This document shows, one piece after another, positions 7,483 through 14,110 of a DNA stretch of 34,505 nucleotides (positions are counted from its first letter, which is position 1; every line of letters starts with the position of its first letter). Where the stretch lies: NCBI RefSeq assembly GCF_003050785.1, contig NZ_QAOH01000024.1, positions 1 through 34,505 of the forward strand, read 5' to 3'. Source of the DNA: Celeribacter persicus (GTDB lineage Bacteria > Pseudomonadota > Alphaproteobacteria > Rhodobacterales > Rhodobacteraceae). The translations under genes were made by a program, and so were the position numbers. Below the pieces are notes generated by a model that was not told where the DNA came from, did not search any database, and saw nothing but the letters and a program-made list of their open reading frames with translations.

Positions 7483-7764
7483 ATGTCCGCCATCTCAACC
7501 GAACTTCCCCCGCGCTATCTGCGCACCAAGGAAGCCGCCCAGTTCCTGAGCCTGTCGGCTCGGACGCTGGAGAAGCACCGGACCTATGGCACCGGTCCCG
7601 CCTACCACAAGCTGGGCGGACGCGTGGTCTATGCGATCGAGGACCTGCAGGCCTGGGTCGGACGCGGCGCTGTCACCTCGACTTCCGACCCGCGCGGGCA
7701 GGTGCTGCCAGCGAAACGCCACACGCTCCCCAACCTCCCGCAGCCCGGCCGCTTCGTGCGCTGA
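7483..7764 (+). CDS. AlpA/MerR-type HTH protein (possible excisionase or regulator)
   Basis: A 93-residue protein with a winged-HTH of the HTH_17/excisionase type: RYLRTKEAAQFLSLSARTLEKHR (residues 11-33, quoted in part only as motif positions) and a wing ending VYAIEDLQAWV (residues ~49-59). ATG 7483 follows TAGGGAGACGCCC. It sits 18 nt before repA and downstream of the FseA-like gene. In FseA-controlled ICEs the activated target is the recombination directionality factor RdfS, a protein of this same small HTH class, so this is a candidate. It could equally regulate repA. A GCCGC/GCGGC inverted repeat lies in the upstream gap at about 7439-7454. Confidence 0.7.
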   Translation: MSAISTELPPRYLRTKEAAQFLSLSARTLEKHRTYGTGPAYHKLGGRVVYAIEDLQAWVGRGAVTSTSDPRGQVLPAKRHTLPNLPQPGRFVR

Positions 7765-7782
7765 CGTGGGGGTGACACCTTC

Positions 7783-8958
7783 ATGACTGATGGACGCAGA
7801 CCCCGTTCCGAGCGTGGACAGCTCGATCTGTTCCGCGCGCTGCCCGGGGATTTCGCCCCAAGAGATGCGCAAGACCTCATGGCCTATCCCTTTTTCTCCC
7901 TCGCCAAATCCAAACGGGTCGCACCGATCGACTTTGCCGCTGGTAGCGTCAGCATCCGGGTCGAGGCGGTTCCCGATCACGGTATGGCCACAATCTGGGA
8001 TGCCGACATCCTGATCTGGGCGGCGAGCCAGATCGTCGAGGCGCGTGACGCGGGGCTGCGCACCTCCCGGCTGATGGCCGCCACCCCTTACGAGATCCTC
8101 ACCTATGTCGGTCGCGGAACCGGTGCGCGGGACTATCAGCGCCTGAAGGCGGCGTTGGATCGTCTCCAGTCGACGACGATCTCCACCTCGATCCGGCAGC
8201 CGGCGGAAGGACGTCGCCATCGCTTCTCCTGGATCAACGAATGGCAGGAGCGCAGCGACAGGGAGGGGCGCCCGGACGGCATCGAGTTGATCGTGCCCGA
8301 CTGGTTCTACCAGGCCGTGCTCGACAATGCACTCATCCTCACCATTGATCGGGCGTATTTCGACCTGACTGGCGGGCTCGACCGTTGGCTCTATCGCCTG
8401 GTGCGCAAGCATGGTGGCAGGCAACGTGAAGGTTGGCGTTTCGACTTCCATCATCTTCACCAGAAGTCCGGGGCGCTGTCCCCCTTCAAGCGCTTCGCCT
8501 TCGAGCTTCGCGACATCATCCGGCGGCAGCCGCTGCCGGGTTATACGCTCTTTCTCGAGACAGAGGTTGGTGGCCGCAAGCTGCTGGCTTTCGAGCCTGC
8601 TCCGGGCTGTGGAAAACCTGTGAATGGGCTCGTGCTATCGGGAACCCGGGCTATCGTGCTATCAGGAACCGAAGGCTCGTGCTATCAGGAACCCAAACAG
8701 GGGGTAACGCACGGAAGCAAAAGCGGAAATCGCCCCCTTAACTTAGAGTCTAACAAAGAGTCTAACTTTGAAGAGCGCGCGCGTGATGTGGAAAACCTCA
8801 TCCGTGCCACCGCAAAGAGCCTCAGCCAGGCCGGTAAGACGAAGGCAGCCGTCGCCCCATCGGTGCCGCGAACGGCTTCCGATCAGGGTGTCGCAGCAGC
8901 CTCCGATCATCCAGATACGCCCCGCCTTCCTCTCGAATTGCCGGGAGGTGGCGAATGA
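7783..8958 (+). CDS. repA: Replication initiator protein A
   Basis: A 391-residue protein of the replication initiator protein A family common on alphaproteobacterial plasmids and ICEs. The N-terminal ~270 residues form the conserved initiator region, including MAYPFFSLAKSKR (~29-41), the WDADILIWAASQI segment (~74-86) and DRWLYRLVRKHGGR (~203-216). The C-terminal ~110 residues are low in conservation and encode the repeated LSGT peptide because the DNA there carries three iteron-like repeats (8631-8694). It is expected to bind an origin and open it for replication, giving the element autonomous or transient replication. The ATG follows GGGGGTGA. Its stop overlaps parA by ATGA, so replication and partition genes are co-expressed. 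Confidence 0.85.
   Translation: MTDGRRPRSERGQLDLFRALPGDFAPRDAQDLMAYPFFSLAKSKRVAPIDFAAGSVSIRVEAVPDHGMATIWDADILIWAASQIVEARDAGLRTSRLMAATPYEILTYVGRGTGARDYQRLKAALDRLQSTTISTSIRQPAEGRRHRFSWINEWQERSDREGRPDGIELIVPDWFYQAVLDNALILTIDRAYFDLTGGLDRWLYRLVRKHGGRQREGWRFDFHHLHQKSGALSPFKRFAFELRDIIRRQPLPGYTLFLETEVGGRKLLAFEPAPGCGKPVNGLVLSGTRAIVLSGTEGSCYQEPKQGVTHGSKSGNRPLNLESNKESNFEERARDVENLIRATAKSLSQAGKTKAAVAPSVPRTASDQGVAAASDHPDTPRLPLELPGGGE
8608..8616 (+). promoter_or_regulatory. DnaA-box-like 9-mer beside the repA iterons
   Basis: TGTGGAAAA differs from the reverse-complement DnaA box TGTGGATAA at one position. It lies 14 nt before the first iteron-like repeat inside repA, a typical arrangement for an iteron origin. 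One mismatch in a 9-mer is weak evidence on its own. Confidence 0.35.
8631..8694 (+). repeat. Three iteron-like direct repeats inside repA (candidate oriV)
   Basis: CGTGCTATCRGGAACC occurs at 8631-8646, 8655-8670 and 8678-8693, start-to-start spacings of 24 and 23 bp, close to two helical turns. Copies 2 and 3 are identical and copy 1 differs by one base. An AT-richer segment with a doubled AGAGTCTAAC follows near 8744-8766. The layout resembles an iteron replication origin placed in the initiator gene. Confidence 0.7.
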
Positions 8959-9608
8959 TCGTCGCTCTGCTCAATCAGAAGGGTGGCGTCGGCAAGACGA
9001 CGCTGGCGCTCCATATTGCTGGCGAATTGGCGATACAGGGCAAGCGCGTCACCCTGATCGATGCCGACCCGCAAGGCTCCGCCCTGGACTGGTCGCAGCA
9101 ACGCGCCCGCGAAGGTCTGCCGCGGCTCTTCGGCACCCTCGGCCTGGCCCGTGACACCCTGCACCGCGAAGTCCCCGAACTTGCCCGCACAGTCGATCAT
9201 GTCGTTATTGATGGCCCACCGCGTGTTGCGGGGCTCATGCGCTCAGCGCTGCTCACCGCCGATCTGGTGCTGATCCCGGTACAGCCCTCGCCATTCGATG
9301 GCTGGGCCTCTGCCGAGATGCTGTCCCTCCTTGGGGAGGCCCGCATTTATCGGCCGGAACTTGTCGCCCGCTTCCTGCTCAACCGCTGCGGCGCGCGCAC
9401 CGTTATCGCCCGGGACACCGCCGAGGCGCTGGCGGATCACAATCCTCCTGTGCTTGCCAGCACGATTGGTCAGCGCGTCGTCTTTGCAGATGCGGCGCAA
9501 ACCGGTCGCCTCGCCAGTGACATCGACCGTCAATCGCCTGCTGCCCGAGAGATCGCGGCGCTGACGTCTGAGATCGGGCGCCTCGGTCTTGGGAAGGTGG
9601 CGGTATGA
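8955..9608 (+). CDS. parA: ParA-type partition ATPase
   Basis: A 217-residue ParA/MinD-type P-loop ATPase. The deviant Walker A motif KGGVGKTT occupies residues 9-16 (LNQKGGVGKTTLA), the ADPQGSALDW segment (36-45) and VVIDGPP near 78-84 are the A' and Walker B regions. Its size is that of the short ParA form without an N-terminal HTH, as found on small plasmids and ICEs, where it segregates or stabilises the element with a centromere-binding partner. The ATG overlaps the repA stop and follows GGGAGGTGG; its own stop overlaps the RHH gene next, the likely partner. Confidence 0.88.
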   Translation: MIVALLNQKGGVGKTTLALHIAGELAIQGKRVTLIDADPQGSALDWSQQRAREGLPRLFGTLGLARDTLHREVPELARTVDHVVIDGPPRVAGLMRSALLTADLVLIPVQPSPFDGWASAEMLSLLGEARIYRPELVARFLLNRCGARTVIARDTAEALADHNPPVLASTIGQRVVFADAAQTGRLASDIDRQSPAAREIAALTSEIGRLGLGKVAV

Positions 9609-9859
9609 CCGGGCGCAATGACAAGCGTGGTTTCGCCGCGCGGCCAGTCGATGCCGAGACCTGGATCAAGGCTGGCGAGGCGCCATCCGCACACGGTCGC
9701 GCGGCGGCGATCTATACGGCCCGGCTTACCATCGACATCACCCCGGACCTGCGCGGTCGCATCAAGGTCGCAGCTTTCAGCCGAGGCGTCACTGTCGCTG
9801 ACATGCTGCGCGAGTTGCTCGGGCGCGAATATCCGAAACCCGAAGGAGAACCTCAATGA
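9605..9859 (+). CDS. Small RHH-type partition protein (ParB-like partner)
   Basis: An 84-residue protein, ATGA-coupled to parA. The C-terminal half (residues ~40-75: YTARLTIDITPDLRGRIKV then AFSRGVTVADMLRELLGREY) fits a ribbon-helix-helix fold: a beta strand, a helix and the second helix with the conserved VTVADMLRELL. The N-terminal half is basic and probably disordered. Short RHH proteins next to short ParA proteins are usually centromere-binding partners that also repress their operon. It is not a classical ParB with HTH and CTPase domains. The role is inferred from position and fold. Confidence 0.65.
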   Translation: MTGRNDKRGFAARPVDAETWIKAGEAPSAHGRAAAIYTARLTIDITPDLRGRIKVAAFSRGVTVADMLRELLGREYPKPEGEPQ

Positions 9860-10377
9860 CCGGCTTTGTGATCCCCGGCGTGACCGGAGACGGATCGTTC
9901 GACGCCCATTCCGGCGGCGAGCTGACGCGCGTGGAACTGACCTGGGTGGAGAAGCGGATCGAGTTCTGGATCAGGTTCGGCCAGGAGGCCGGAACGCAGA
10001 TCCTCGACCGCAGCCGCCGCATCGTCTTCTTCCGTCCCGGCGCCGTGTTTGGCTTCGTCCGCTGGGCGGCGAATGACTATGGAACCGTCGTCTCGCGCAT
10101 CGACATCGTGCGCTCAATCGCGCCTGGGAGCGCCTGTCAGACGCTGCCCTTCGTGCGCCCCGGTGGCGAGATTTTGTTGAAGATCGAAGGCTGGCCCAAG
10201 GTCGAAGAGGTCCTGCGCCATGTCGATGCTATCGAGGGTCTCGGGATCGACCCTGCCGAGGTCGATCCCGACCACTGGCGCCATGTCGCCCACTGGATGA
10301 AGGCGGGCGAAGCGCCGCGCGCCTATACGGCGGAACGCCATGCCGCATGGCTCCGGCGCCGGGAGATCGGAAAATGA
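9856..10377 (+). CDS. DUF2840 family protein
   Basis: A 173-residue protein, ATGA-coupled to the RHH gene before it and overlapping the TraF gene after it. It matches DUF2840, seen almost only between parA and traF in conjugative elements of this type. Features include LTWVEKRIEFWIRFG (near residues 28-42), RIVFFRPGAVFGFVRWAANDYGT (split across 55-77) and a C-terminal AHWMKAGEAPRAY near 148-160. No catalytic residues, membrane segment or signal peptide is evident. Conserved linkage suggests a role in conjugation or element maintenance, but the function is unknown. Confidence 0.8.
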   Translation: MTGFVIPGVTGDGSFDAHSGGELTRVELTWVEKRIEFWIRFGQEAGTQILDRSRRIVFFRPGAVFGFVRWAANDYGTVVSRIDIVRSIAPGSACQTLPFVRPGGEILLKIEGWPKVEEVLRHVDAIEGLGIDPAEVDPDHWRHVAHWMKAGEAPRAYTAERHAAWLRRREIGK

Positions 10378-10916
10378 CCCGTGCCCGCTACATCAGGGCG
10401 ACGGTCGCGGCGCTCACCACCGTCATCGCCGGCAGCATTCCGGCTGCGCCACGGCTGGTCTGGAACGCCTCGGCCAGCGTGCCGATTGGTTTCTACACCA
10501 TCGCTCCGGTGGACCGGCTCGCGGTGCCAGATCTGGTCGCGGTCATGCCACCCGAACCCTTTGCAGGCTTCATGGTCGCGCGCGGCTATGTCGGTCGCGA
10601 TGTGCCGATCCTGAAGCACGTCATCGGGCTGCCGGGACAACGGGTCTGCCGTGACGGCGCCGCGATCACCGTCGATGGCAGACACCTGGGGGAGGCGCGA
10701 GAGCGCGACAGCCAGGGCCGCGATCTTCCCGTCTGGCAGGGCTGCCGCACCATCGTAGAGGGCGAGGTCTTCCTGATGAATCCGGCGGTCTCTGACAGCT
10801 TCGATGGCCGCTACTTCGGTCCGTTCCCCACCTCGGCAGTGATCGGCCGGGCCAGTCCACTGTTCACCGACGAGGGTGGCGATGGCCGCCTCGTCTGGCA
10901 CGCGCCGGATGGGTGA
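10374..10916 (+). CDS. traF: TraF-type S26 signal peptidase
   Basis: A 180-residue S26-family serine peptidase of the TraF/LepB type. The start is ATG 10374, ATGA-coupled to DUF2840; an earlier ATG at 10347 would overlap more. The N-terminus has one membrane segment (residues ~8-26). The catalytic serine is Ser35 in ASVPIGFY and the catalytic lysine is Lys81 in ILKHVIGLPG, followed by the GQRV substrate-pocket strand and a late VFLMNPAVSDSFDGRYFG segment. In RP4-type systems TraF processes and cyclises the pilin TrbC at the periplasmic face of the inner membrane. No trbC is present in this window, so its substrate must lie elsewhere if it is active. Confidence 0.85.
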   Translation: MTRARYIRATVAALTTVIAGSIPAAPRLVWNASASVPIGFYTIAPVDRLAVPDLVAVMPPEPFAGFMVARGYVGRDVPILKHVIGLPGQRVCRDGAAITVDGRHLGEARERDSQGRDLPVWQGCRTIVEGEVFLMNPAVSDSFDGRYFGPFPTSAVIGRASPLFTDEGGDGRLVWHAPDG

Positions 10917-10982
10917 CGGCGCGTCCATCGCGGGCGCGCAAGCGACCCGCCTCCCATTCACCGCATGAGGAAGGAGCCTCCA

Positions 10983-11318
10983 ATGCCACAGATCGGTCAA
11001 TTCACACGCACCCCATCCGGCTATTCCGGACAGCTTCGCACGCTCTCGCTCGACCTGGAACTGACCTTTGTTCCCACCGACAATGTCGATTCCGAGAAAG
11101 CTCCCGCTTATCGCATCCACCTCGGTGACGAGGAGGGTCCGGAGGTTGGCGCGGGCTGGAAACACATAGGCGAAACCGCAGGCGAGTTCGTTTCGGTCCT
11201 GCTCGATGATCCGGTTTTCCGGCATCCGATCCGCGCCCGCCTGTTCCAGTCGGATGAGGAGGGCAGGGCGTGGGGGCTGCACTGGACACGCCCGAAGAAG
11301 CACGATGAGCAGGACTGA
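10983..11318 (+). CDS. DUF736 family protein (copy 2)
   Basis: A 111-residue DUF736 protein beginning MPQIGQFTRTPSGYSG, with the conserved core EVGAGWKHIG near residues 57-66 and LHWTRPKK near 99-106. It starts after AGGAAGGAGCCTCCA, a strong ribosome-binding site, 66 nt after the TraF stop. It is only moderately similar to the copy at 5329-5652, so the two are long-diverged paralogues or separate acquisitions. In related elements this gene commonly lies between the TraF and lytic transglycosylase genes. The role is unknown. Confidence 0.85.
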   Translation: MPQIGQFTRTPSGYSGQLRTLSLDLELTFVPTDNVDSEKAPAYRIHLGDEEGPEVGAGWKHIGETAGEFVSVLLDDPVFRHPIRARLFQSDEEGRAWGLHWTRPKKHDEQD

Positions 11319-11320
11319 CC

Positions 11321-12085
11321 ATGATCATGTCCTGCACCCGTCCCGCCTCGGGGAGCGGTGGCATCTGCCACCGCATGCTCCTCCTTCTTCTTTCCGGCCT
11401 CCTCATCCCTGTCGTCGCCACCCAGCCGCTTATGGCGCAAACCGATGTGCCCGAACACGCAATCGCCGCGCATCCCTACGCCGCCCAGGTCACCGAGGCA
11501 TCGCAGCGCTTCGGCATTCCGACGACATGGATCATGGCCGTGATGCGGGCAGAGAGCGCGGGCGATCTGCGCGCGGTGTCTTCTGCTGGCGCGATGGGGC
11601 TGATGCAGGTCATGCCCGACACCTGGGCCGGGCTGCGCATCCGTCATGGCCTCGGCCATGATCCTTTCGAGCCGCGTGACAACATCCTCGCTGGCACGGC
11701 CTATCTGCGCGAGATGTGGGACCGCTATGGCAATGTCGCGGCGATGCTGGCGGCCTATAATGCCGGTCCCGCCCGCTACGACGAATACCGCTTGGCTGTT
11801 CGTCCTCTGCCCGCCGAGACACGCGCCTATGTCGCTGCGCTTGCGCCCGCTCTGCTTGGTGAGCGACCATCGGGCGGCACTGTTGCTGCAGCCCGGCCGC
11901 TCGATTGGCGTGAGGCGGCGATCTTCATCAGCCGCGACGACGGAACGTCTGCGACCGATCCTGTGTTGTCTCACCCGACGGTCGGCGCCGCCCCTTCACC
12001 CGTCCCGGCGGCGCAACAGGCGGGAATGGCCCCGCAGCCTGAGGGCCTCTTCGTCCGGCGGGAGACTGGTGAGGTCCGGCCATGA
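11321..12085 (+). CDS. Conjugation lytic transglycosylase (SLT domain)
   Basis: A 254-residue secreted transglycosylase starting 3 nt after the DUF736 stop. A signal peptide covers residues ~1-40 (hydrophobic core MLLLLLSGLLIPVVA, cleavage probably after LMAQ). The SLT domain spans ~52-175: catalytic Glu78 in MRAESAGD, then GAMGLMQVMPDTW near 90-102 and AAYNAGPARYDEY near 146-158, the standard three family blocks. It should open peptidoglycan locally in the periplasm so that the mating channel can be built, as VirB1 or TrbN do. The proline/alanine-rich C-terminus after ~185 may be a flexible tail. Confidence 0.87.
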   Translation: MIMSCTRPASGSGGICHRMLLLLLSGLLIPVVATQPLMAQTDVPEHAIAAHPYAAQVTEASQRFGIPTTWIMAVMRAESAGDLRAVSSAGAMGLMQVMPDTWAGLRIRHGLGHDPFEPRDNILAGTAYLREMWDRYGNVAAMLAAYNAGPARYDEYRLAVRPLPAETRAYVAALAPALLGERPSGGTVAAARPLDWREAAIFISRDDGTSATDPVLSHPTVGAAPSPVPAAQQAGMAPQPEGLFVRRETGEVRP

Positions 12086-12186
12086 CCCACGAGCTCACAC
12101 TTCGCGTTCCATCGTGCTCTGGCGTGCGTTTGAGGGGACGGCCGGTGGTGGCGGGCACCACGACCGAAGGATGGCAGGATAAAAGG

Positions 12187-12319
12187 GCGCACGGTGCGCG
12201 TCGGTTGGGCGGTTGTTTTTGTTCATGTTTTTACCGCGTTCCGCACCGTGTGGCGCGTGTTCGCACCGTGCGAGATGTGCCTAACACTCTGATCTTTTGC
12301 GTTGTTTCGCACTGTGCGG
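12187..12319. promoter_or_regulatory. Four copies of a CGCAC-N-GTGCG palindrome upstream of the relaxase
   Basis: Cores lie at 12188-12198 (CGCACGGTGCG), 12242-12252 (CGCACCGTGTG), 12262-12272 (CGCACCGTGCG) and 12308-12318 (CGCACTGTGCG). Three are perfect palindromes around the central base and one has a single change. The last ends 10 nt before the relaxase ATG. The segment is T-rich between sites and has no gene. Likely roles are a repressor operator array or binding sites in an oriT region. Confidence 0.7.
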
Positions 12320-12328
12320 GGATTTCTT

Positions 12329-14083
12329 ATGCCCGATGATCGCGAGTTCCGCATCCGCCCGGGGCGTATCCGTTCGACAAAGGCGCAGCAGGCCCGTTCC
12401 TTTGTCGCACAGGCCCTGGCTGCCGCGAAAAAGGCCGGTGGTGGTGTCTCGCGGGCCGGCCGCGTCAGCCCGGGCAATCGGTCCCGCTTCGGGCGCGGTC
12501 AGCGTGCCAGCATTCAGGCCAACCGCCTCATCACCGCCCGCACACGCGGCGCGGTGGTCAAGGCGCGTGTGGTCCGGCACAGTGGGAAACCCGCGCCTCT
12601 CGGAGCCCACCTCGATTACCTGCGCCGGGATGGTGTGACCCGGGACGGGGAGAAGGCCAGGCTCTTCGGGCCCGGAACGGAGGATGCCGATGGCCGGGCC
12701 TTTGCCGAGCGGTGTCGCGATGACCGTCATCATTTCCGGTTCATCGTCTCGCCCGACGACGCGCCGGACATGTCTGACCTGCAAACCTTTACCCGCGATC
12801 TCGTCGGGCGGATGGAACAGGATCTCGGCACGTCGCTTGACTGGGTCGGCGTCGATCACTGGAACACCGCCCATCCGCACGTCCATCTGATCGTTCGGGG
12901 TGTGCGCAACGACGGCCAGGATCTCGTAATCTCACGGGACTACATCAAGGAGGGGATGCGGGACAGGGCACGGGCTCTCGTCACCCAGGAACTGGGCCCG
13001 CGCAGCGATCTCGACATCCGCCGGACACTTGAACGCCAGTTCGGGGCGGAGCGTTGGACGCAGCTCGACCGTCAGTTGCTGCGGGACGCGGGGCGTTCGC
13101 GCATCCTCGACATGGCGCCGGATACGGATCGGCAGCCGGATGTGTTTCACGCGCTGAAGGTCGGGCGGTTGCGAAAGCTGGAAATCCTCGGCGTCGCCGA
13201 CCAGATCGGACAGTCGCAATGGCACATCAGGGACGATGCCGAAGTGGTCCTGCGCGAGATGGGGGAGCGTGGCGACATCATCAAGCGGATGCATCGTGCC
13301 CTGACGGACCGGGGGATCGAGCGCGGGTCCTCGAGTTACGTCCTTGCCGCGGAGAGCCTCGATGCTCCCGTCATCGGTCGTCTGGTCCAGCGGGGCCTCG
13401 ATGACGAGCTGAAGGGGACAGCCTATGCCGTCGTCGATGGTGTCGATGGCCGGAGCCACCATATCCGTCTGCCCCATCTCGACGCCGCCGGCGACAGTGC
13501 ACCAGGCTCGATCGTGGAACTCCGCACCTATGACGATGCGCGCGGCCAGCGTCGTGTCGCACTGGCGGTTCGGTCAGACCTGGACCTCGCTGCGCAGGTG
13601 ACCGCGCCCGGGGCGACCTGGCTCGACCGGCAGGCCATCGCGCGGGAACCGCTTGCGCTGTCGGACCAGGGCTTTGGTGCCGAGGTCCGGCAGGCTCTGG
13701 ACGCGCGCGCCGATCATCTGACCTCGGAGGGGCTGGCCGAGCAGCGGGGCGGCAGGGTCGTCTTTGCCCGGCGCCTGCTCGGAACCTTGCGCGACCGGGA
13801 GTTGCAGGCAGTTGGCGCGCAGCTCTCGGGAGAAACCGGGTTGCCGTTCGGCAAGGCGGGGGCGGGCGACTACGTCAGCGGCCTCTATCGCCAGCGTCTC
13901 GCACTCGCTTCGGGCCGCTTTGCCATGATCGAGGGCTATGGAGCTGACGGCGCGTTCGGCTTCCAACTCGTGCCCTGGTCCCCCTCCCTCGAAAAGCACC
14001 TCGGCCGGAATGTCGCCGGCGTCGCCCGCGGGGACGGCGGGGTCGATTGGGACTTCGGCCGCAAGCGCGGTCTTGGCCTCTGA
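12329..14083 (+). CDS. DUF3363 relaxase (VirD2-like)
   Basis: A 584-residue relaxase of the DUF3363/VirD2-like group found on alphaproteobacterial ICEs. ATG 12329 was preferred over an upstream TTG. Residues ~75-215 are the relaxase domain: HHFRFIVSP near 133-141, then the metal-binding three-histidine motif His182, His184 and His186 in AHPHVHLIVRG. Possible nucleophile tyrosines are in HLDYLRRDG near 93-101. The region after ~260 is the DUF3363 extension. It should nick oriT and lead the transferred strand to the coupling protein encoded next. The gene is preceded by the palindrome array at 12187-12319, a plausible site of autoregulation or oriT. Confidence 0.85.
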   Translation: MPDDREFRIRPGRIRSTKAQQARSFVAQALAAAKKAGGGVSRAGRVSPGNRSRFGRGQRASIQANRLITARTRGAVVKARVVRHSGKPAPLGAHLDYLRRDGVTRDGEKARLFGPGTEDADGRAFAERCRDDRHHFRFIVSPDDAPDMSDLQTFTRDLVGRMEQDLGTSLDWVGVDHWNTAHPHVHLIVRGVRNDGQDLVISRDYIKEGMRDRARALVTQELGPRSDLDIRRTLERQFGAERWTQLDRQLLRDAGRSRILDMAPDTDRQPDVFHALKVGRLRKLEILGVADQIGQSQWHIRDDAEVVLREMGERGDIIKRMHRALTDRGIERGSSSYVLAAESLDAPVIGRLVQRGLDDELKGTAYAVVDGVDGRSHHIRLPHLDAAGDSAPGSIVELRTYDDARGQRRVALAVRSDLDLAAQVTAPGATWLDRQAIAREPLALSDQGFGAEVRQALDARADHLTSEGLAEQRGGRVVFARRLLGTLRDRELQAVGAQLSGETGLPFGKAGAGDYVSGLYRQRLALASGRFAMIEGYGADGAFGFQLVPWSPSLEKHLGRNVAGVARGDGGVDWDFGRKRGLGL

Positions 14084-14110
14084 TCAAAACACAGGAAAGG
14101 AGCGACAGTC

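Noticed and set aside
10323-11303. 326-codon minus-strand open frame
   Set aside because: It lies opposite traF and DUF736, both clear families; the composition is that of a shadow frame.
12082-12339. 85-codon plus-strand frame between the transglycosylase and relaxase
   Set aside because: It crosses the four-palindrome array, has an odd cysteine/arginine-rich composition and no family; judged non-coding.
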